A stretch of DNA of 64,000 nucleotides from NCBI GenBank assembly GCA_902494085.1, contig CABURU010000006.1, forward strand, positions 1 through 64,000, given 5' to 3'. The notes beneath the pieces are model-generated. The model was not told the origin of the DNA. It saw only the letters and a list, made by a program, of their open reading frames with translations, and ran no database searches. Every line of letters starts with the position of its first letter. The stretch's first letter is position 1. Origin of the DNA: an uncultured Collinsella sp. Its GTDB lineage: Bacteria > Actinomycetota > Coriobacteriia > Coriobacteriales > Coriobacteriaceae. Made by a program: the position numbers and the translations under genes. Below, one piece after another: positions 61,179-64,000 of the stretch.

Positions 61179-61613
61179 CTACTCACCGGTTTCGATGCGC
61201 TCCGGCGTGCTCTCGTGGTAGATGAGCGTAAACGTACCGATCTGGACGGAAGAACCGTCGTGCAGCGGGGCTGCATTGACGATGGCACCGTCGACCCAGG
61301 TGCCATTGAGCGAGCCCAAGTCCTCGATGCGAGCGCCGAGGCCCTCGCGAATAATGCGCGCGTGGCTGCGCGAAACGGTCATGTCATTGAGGAAGATGCC
61401 GTTCGCGGGATCGCGGCCGATGGTGGTCACGTCATCCTCGAGCTCAAAGGCGGCACCAGTCTGCGGACCCTTGACGATGGACAGAACGGGGGCGGTGATA
61501 CGCACGTTGGCCATGAGGTCGGGAACGGTGACGTCGCTTGAAGGCACGCGGAATACGCAGGTAGCGTCAGCAGTCTTATCATTCTGAGGCATATTGTTAA
61601 CCATGTTGTCCAT
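61179..61613 (-). CDS. FHA-domain protein (GarA/OdhI-like)
   Basis: A 144-residue protein: an N-terminal tail of about 48 residues, then an FHA domain with GRDPANGIFL, SRSHARI and GSLNGTWVDG. GarA/OdhI carries an ETTSVFR phosphosite that, when phosphorylated, folds onto its own FHA; here the matching segment is DATCVFR, keeping one threonine (T18). It probably reads Ser/Thr kinase signals; control of 2-oxoglutarate metabolism is inference. In-frame alternative starts lie at 61604 and 61592. Confidence 0.87.
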   Translation of the reverse strand: MDNMVNNMPQNDKTADATCVFRVPSSDVTVPDLMANVRITAPVLSIVKGPQTGAAFELEDDVTTIGRDPANGIFLNDMTVSRSHARIIREGLGARIEDLGSLNGTWVDGAIVNAAPLHDGSSVQIGTFTLIYHESTPERIETGE

Positions 61614-61679
61614 GACAACCCCTAACTTATCGCGGACGTGCCGCAAATAATGAACCGTACGTAATCATACCCCAACGAA

Positions 61680-62384
61680 TCAGTCTTCGATTTCAGGGTT
61701 CAGAAAGTCGATGTCCTCGTCTTCGGGATGCATGAGAGCCTGTTTAATGGCCGCTCCGCCCTTAATGGAGTAGATGACAGCCGTGAGCATGGAGAAGATC
61801 ACGCCGCCGTACACAAAGAAGATGCCGAGGGGCACCGAGCTTCCGTTGAGGCCCGGGAAGGCCGTAAGGGCTGAAGGCAAAAGATGCAGGCCGTCAATAA
61901 CGGGGAACCCGAGTAGCATGAGCGAGAAGCCGGTCATGAGCAGCGCTGTGGCAATCTTTCCGGGGAAGACGACATCGATGGGGCGACGGTGATAATGGCG
62001 CACGATAAGCGTGCCGATGCCCAAATAGATGTCGCGGCCAATAATGAGCACGCAGACCCAGATGGGCAGCTCTCCGCGAACCACCAGCCCCAGCACGCCG
62101 GTGAACAGCAGCGCACGGTCACAAATGGGATCCATGACCTTGCCGAGCCACGAGACCGTCTTAGTCATGCGGGCGATCTGACCGTCCATCCAGTCGGTGG
62201 AGGCGGCAACGGCGTAGATAACGATGGCGATGACGCGGTTGTTATCCGTCACAAACAGGTACAGAAATACCAGGGTGAGGATCAGGCGCGTAAAGGTGAT
62301 GAAATTGGAGATCGTAAAGATCTTATTCGACGGGTAATCGGAAGTGCCGATAAGCTCCTTTTTGATCTTCTTTTTGATGCCCAC
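61680..62384 (-). CDS. CDP-alcohol phosphatidyltransferase family protein
   Basis: A 234-residue membrane enzyme with the complete catalytic motif DGQIARMTKTVSWLGKVMDP followed by ICDR, and about six membrane segments. It is a second PgsA-like protein; its alcohol acceptor (glycerol phosphate or other) cannot be told. The GTG at 62384 follows GGGGGAG; longer in-frame starts reach back into palindrome C and are rejected. The linkage pgsA-like/FHA/MerR resembles the pgsA2-garA region of mycobacteria. Confidence 0.85.
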   Translation of the reverse strand: MGIKKKIKKELIGTSDYPSNKIFTISNFITFTRLILTLVFLYLFVTDNNRVIAIVIYAVAASTDWMDGQIARMTKTVSWLGKVMDPICDRALLFTGVLGLVVRGELPIWVCVLIIGRDIYLGIGTLIVRHYHRRPIDVVFPGKIATALLMTGFSLMLLGFPVIDGLHLLPSALTAFPGLNGSSVPLGIFFVYGGVIFSMLTAVIYSIKGGAAIKQALMHPEDEDIDFLNPEIED

Positions 62385-62510
62385 AGGACTCCCCCGCTGG
62401 TTAACGACAAAACTTTCGATACTATACCCGTTCCGGCGATGTCTATCCAGCGTAAGCATAGAGAGTCCAGACATGTGGAGGGCGCTTTTAGGCGGCGGGG
62501 ATTTCGCATT

Positions 62511-62569
62511 CGTGTACATCAGCCTCCAAACATGTCGAAAAATGTCGATTTTGGTGGCTGATGTACACG
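62511..62569. repeat. Palindromic element C
   Basis: CGTGTACATCAGCCTCCAAA (62511-62530) pairs with the inverted copy at 62549-62569 with one mismatch. The loop holds a tandem ATGTCGA. It is a shorter relative in style, not sequence, of the A and B palindromes. 62385-62510 and 62570-62638 show no gene. Confidence 0.7.
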
Positions 62570-62638
62570 TTTTGATTCGGTGATTACATCGAGCGGGAAC
62601 GTCGTTGCTTTAAGCAAATTAATCATGATGACTAAAAA

Positions 62639-62668
62639 CAAAAAAGGTCAGGCACTAGGTGCCTGACC
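62639..62668 (-). terminator. Terminator downstream of the tRNA-Pro fragment
   Basis: On the minus strand GGTCAGGCAC pairs perfectly with GTGCCTGACC around a 3-nt loop and is followed by a T run. It is the native end of the tRNA transcript. Confidence 0.88.
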
Positions 62669-62678
62669 TGCAAACTTC

Positions 62679-62723
62679 TGGTCGGGACGACTGGATTCGA
62701 ACCAGCGACCCCTTGACCCCCAG
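62679..62723 (-). other. 3' fragment of tRNA-Pro(GGG): attachment site of an integrated element
   Basis: On the minus strand the 45 nt begin in the anticodon loop (CTGGGGG), then give the 3' half of the anticodon stem, the variable loop, the T arm (CTGGTTCGAATCCAG), the acceptor strand CGTCCCG and an encoded CCA. The matching 5' half (acceptor CGGGACG, D arm) is absent to the right, so the gene is truncated. With an integrase next door this is an att site; the intact tRNA gene should be at the far end of the element. Confidence 0.85.
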
Positions 62724-62745
62724 CGGGGTCAGAATGACCCTGACC
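62714..62745. repeat. TGACC palindromes at the att junction
   Basis: TGACCCC-CAGC-GGGGTCA (62714-62731) straddles the tRNA/element junction. It is followed by TGACCC and TGACC copies (62735-62745). Further right, CAGATAGC occurs at 62771-62778 and 62832-62839, with tandem TAGCGCA between. These resemble core-type and arm-type recombinase sites. 62746-62973 holds no gene that I can see. Confidence 0.5.
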
Positions 62746-62973
62746 TGTGCTAATTTTGTTAAAACACGCGCAGATAGCGCAAGTAGCGCATTTCCGCGTT
62801 TGTAAATTTTACCAGCTCAGCGCGGTCTGTCCAGATAGCATATTATCGGCTTTGAGGAGCGCGGTGCAGCCGATGATTTAATCAACGGGGGTAGGAGCCC
62901 CGAATCGTCGCCTCTCCGGGTTCCCGCAGGTGGGCCCGCCTGTTTCTAATCAACTGCGGATTCAGGAGCAGAC

Positions 62974-64000
62974 ATGCAGAACGAGAAATGCAGCAATAAA
63001 ACCTTACGCGTATGCGGAGCCGGCGGCGTGAGGAAGAACAAGGGCAAATGGCAGGCCGTCGTGACGGTGGCCGACGAGATGACCGGGAAGAAGGTCCAGA
63101 GGACCAGGAACACCGGCGTGCCCTGCCTGAAGCAGAGCACGCGGGGAATGGCGGCGGCGATGCGCGTCCTCGCGGAATTCAGGTCGGAGGTCGAGCTGGA
63201 GCTCGCCGAGGCCGAGAAGACGAGGACCGCTGTCGGCACCGGGCTTCCCGCCGAACAGCGGGACGACTACGCCGCGCTGCCGCTCTCCGAGGCGCTCGAG
63301 AAGTTCATCGACTTCTGCCTGGAGATGAACAGGATCACCCCGACGACCCGCGACGACTACCACTACAGCGCCCTGCACATCGAGCGAGACGAGCTGGGTC
63401 TGGTCCCCGTGAACGAGGTGACGACCGACGACGTCAACGCGTGGTCGAGGCGCAGGATCGCCCTGGGCACGGCGCCGGACACGCTCAACAAGTCATTCAA
63501 GCTCGGCAAGCGGCTCTACGCCGTCCTGCTGAAGCGCAGCAACGACACGATCGGGAGGAACCCGTTCGACGGCGCCCTCGCGCCCAGGGTCATCGCCAGG
63601 CCCAGGAACGCGCTGCGCTCCGACCTCGTGCCGAAGCTCAACTCGGTGACCTCGATGATGCCGGACTCGGCCTTCAGGCGGGCGGTCGTGCTCGCCCTGC
63701 ACACCGGGATGCGCATCGGCGAGGTCTGCGGCCTGCGCTGGTGCGACGTCGACTTCGAGTCGGGGCTCATCACGGTCAGGCACTCGGTGGCCTACGTCAA
63801 GGACAGGGGCTCCTTCATCAAGGACACCAAGAACCACGACCTGAGGACGATCCCCATCGACCCGGTGGGCCTGCTCCCCTTCCTGAAAGAGATCCACGAG
63901 ATCGATTCGCAGAGGCTCCGGGAGGCATCGGCCCTCGGCCTGCGCGACCTCGCGGACAGCTACGTCGTGTCGCGGCCGGACGGCTCCTTCGCCACCACCA
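62974..64000 (+). CDS. Tyrosine-type site-specific integrase (partial, cut by window edge)
   Basis: 342 codons are visible with no stop. The N-terminal region (KGKWQAVVTVADEMTGKKVQ) resembles the arm-binding AP2-like domain of phage integrases. A SAM-like core-binding domain follows (about 100-190). The catalytic domain has the first Arg in LHTGMRIGEVCGLRW (R247) and a likely Lys at 286; the HxxR and Tyr motifs lie beyond the window. The ATG follows AGGAG at five bases. Arginine is mostly AGG here, unlike the CGC/CGT use of the chromosome, a sign of transfer. Prophage or integrative conjugative element cannot be decided. Confidence 0.92.
   Translation, partial: MQNEKCSNKTLRVCGAGGVRKNKGKWQAVVTVADEMTGKKVQRTRNTGVPCLKQSTRGMAAAMRVLAEFRSEVELELAEAEKTRTAVGTGLPAEQRDDYAALPLSEALEKFIDFCLEMNRITPTTRDDYHYSALHIERDELGLVPVNEVTTDDVNAWSRRRIALGTAPDTLNKSFKLGKRLYAVLLKRSNDTIGRNPFDGALAPRVIARPRNALRSDLVPKLNSVTSMMPDSAFRRAVVLALHTGMRIGEVCGLRWCDVDFESGLITVRHSVAYVKDRGSFIKDTKNHDLRTIPIDPVGLLPFLKEIHEIDSQRLREASALGLRDLADSYVVSRPDGSFATT

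Noticed and set aside
62679..62760. Complete tRNA gene
   Set aside because: Only the 3' half is present; no D arm or 5' acceptor strand complementary to CGTCCCG exists to the right.
1..64000. CRISPR array
   Set aside because: No regularly spaced direct repeats with unique spacers were seen; the repeats found are palindromic pairs.

Overview
The window reads as a chromosomal segment of a Coriobacteriia actinobacterium, most likely Collinsella or a close relative. This rests on high GC, actinobacterial markers (mIHF, a GarA-like FHA protein beside an FtsR-like MerR regulator, the lexA / LysM gene / nrdR order) combined with Firmicutes-like features (PyrR control, PyrK/PyrD type 1B, RNase J and RNase Y, SpoVS, a DUF1836 protein). 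The genus is inference from gene content; no 16S is present.

Layout: adhE (39-2687, minus) is followed by a REP-associated tyrosine transposase gene inside 51-bp inverted repeats (2841-3881) and rpmB. A pyrimidine operon pyrR-pyrB-pyrC-pyrK-pyrD-pyrF (4625-9948) sits behind a probable attenuator. Next come mihF-gmk-rpoZ-thiI, comEA-comEC-holA, rpsT, and a long run lepA-dusB-hemW-two dnaJ genes-mtaB-phoH-ybeY-dgkA-era-recO, then rpsO-pnp. An atypical acetyltransferase gene is bracketed by two inverted copies of a structured palindromic element. RNase J-ftsK-rodZ-yajQ-rimO-pgsA-cinA-recA-recX follows, then rny-GHKL ATPase-spoVS-miaB-miaA-hflX. Convergent to hflX are lexA and a frameshifted DUF1624 membrane protein gene. 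A divergent LysM gene with nrdR and dut sits across an SOS-box region. A second pair of palindromic elements separates dut from a glycosyltransferase gene. Then come trxB, DUF1836, degV, an NlpC/P60 hydrolase, apt, ftsR-like, FHA and a second pgsA.

The right end is a mobile-element junction: a 45-nt 3' fragment of tRNA-Pro(GGG) with its terminator, then non-coding DNA rich in TGACC repeats, then a tyrosine integrase cut off by the window edge and showing different codon use.

Most of the window is ordinary core genome. The most unusual signal is a set of long intergenic palindromes. In two families, a conserved and mostly unpaired core is enclosed by near-perfect outer arms that differ completely between copies. 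In family A, eight of ten core differences form compensated base-pair changes, so folding appears to be under selection. Other points worth a look are a DnaJ-like protein with a membrane C-terminus, a GHKL ATPase between RNase Y and SpoVS, and a homopolymer frameshift in the DUF1624 gene.
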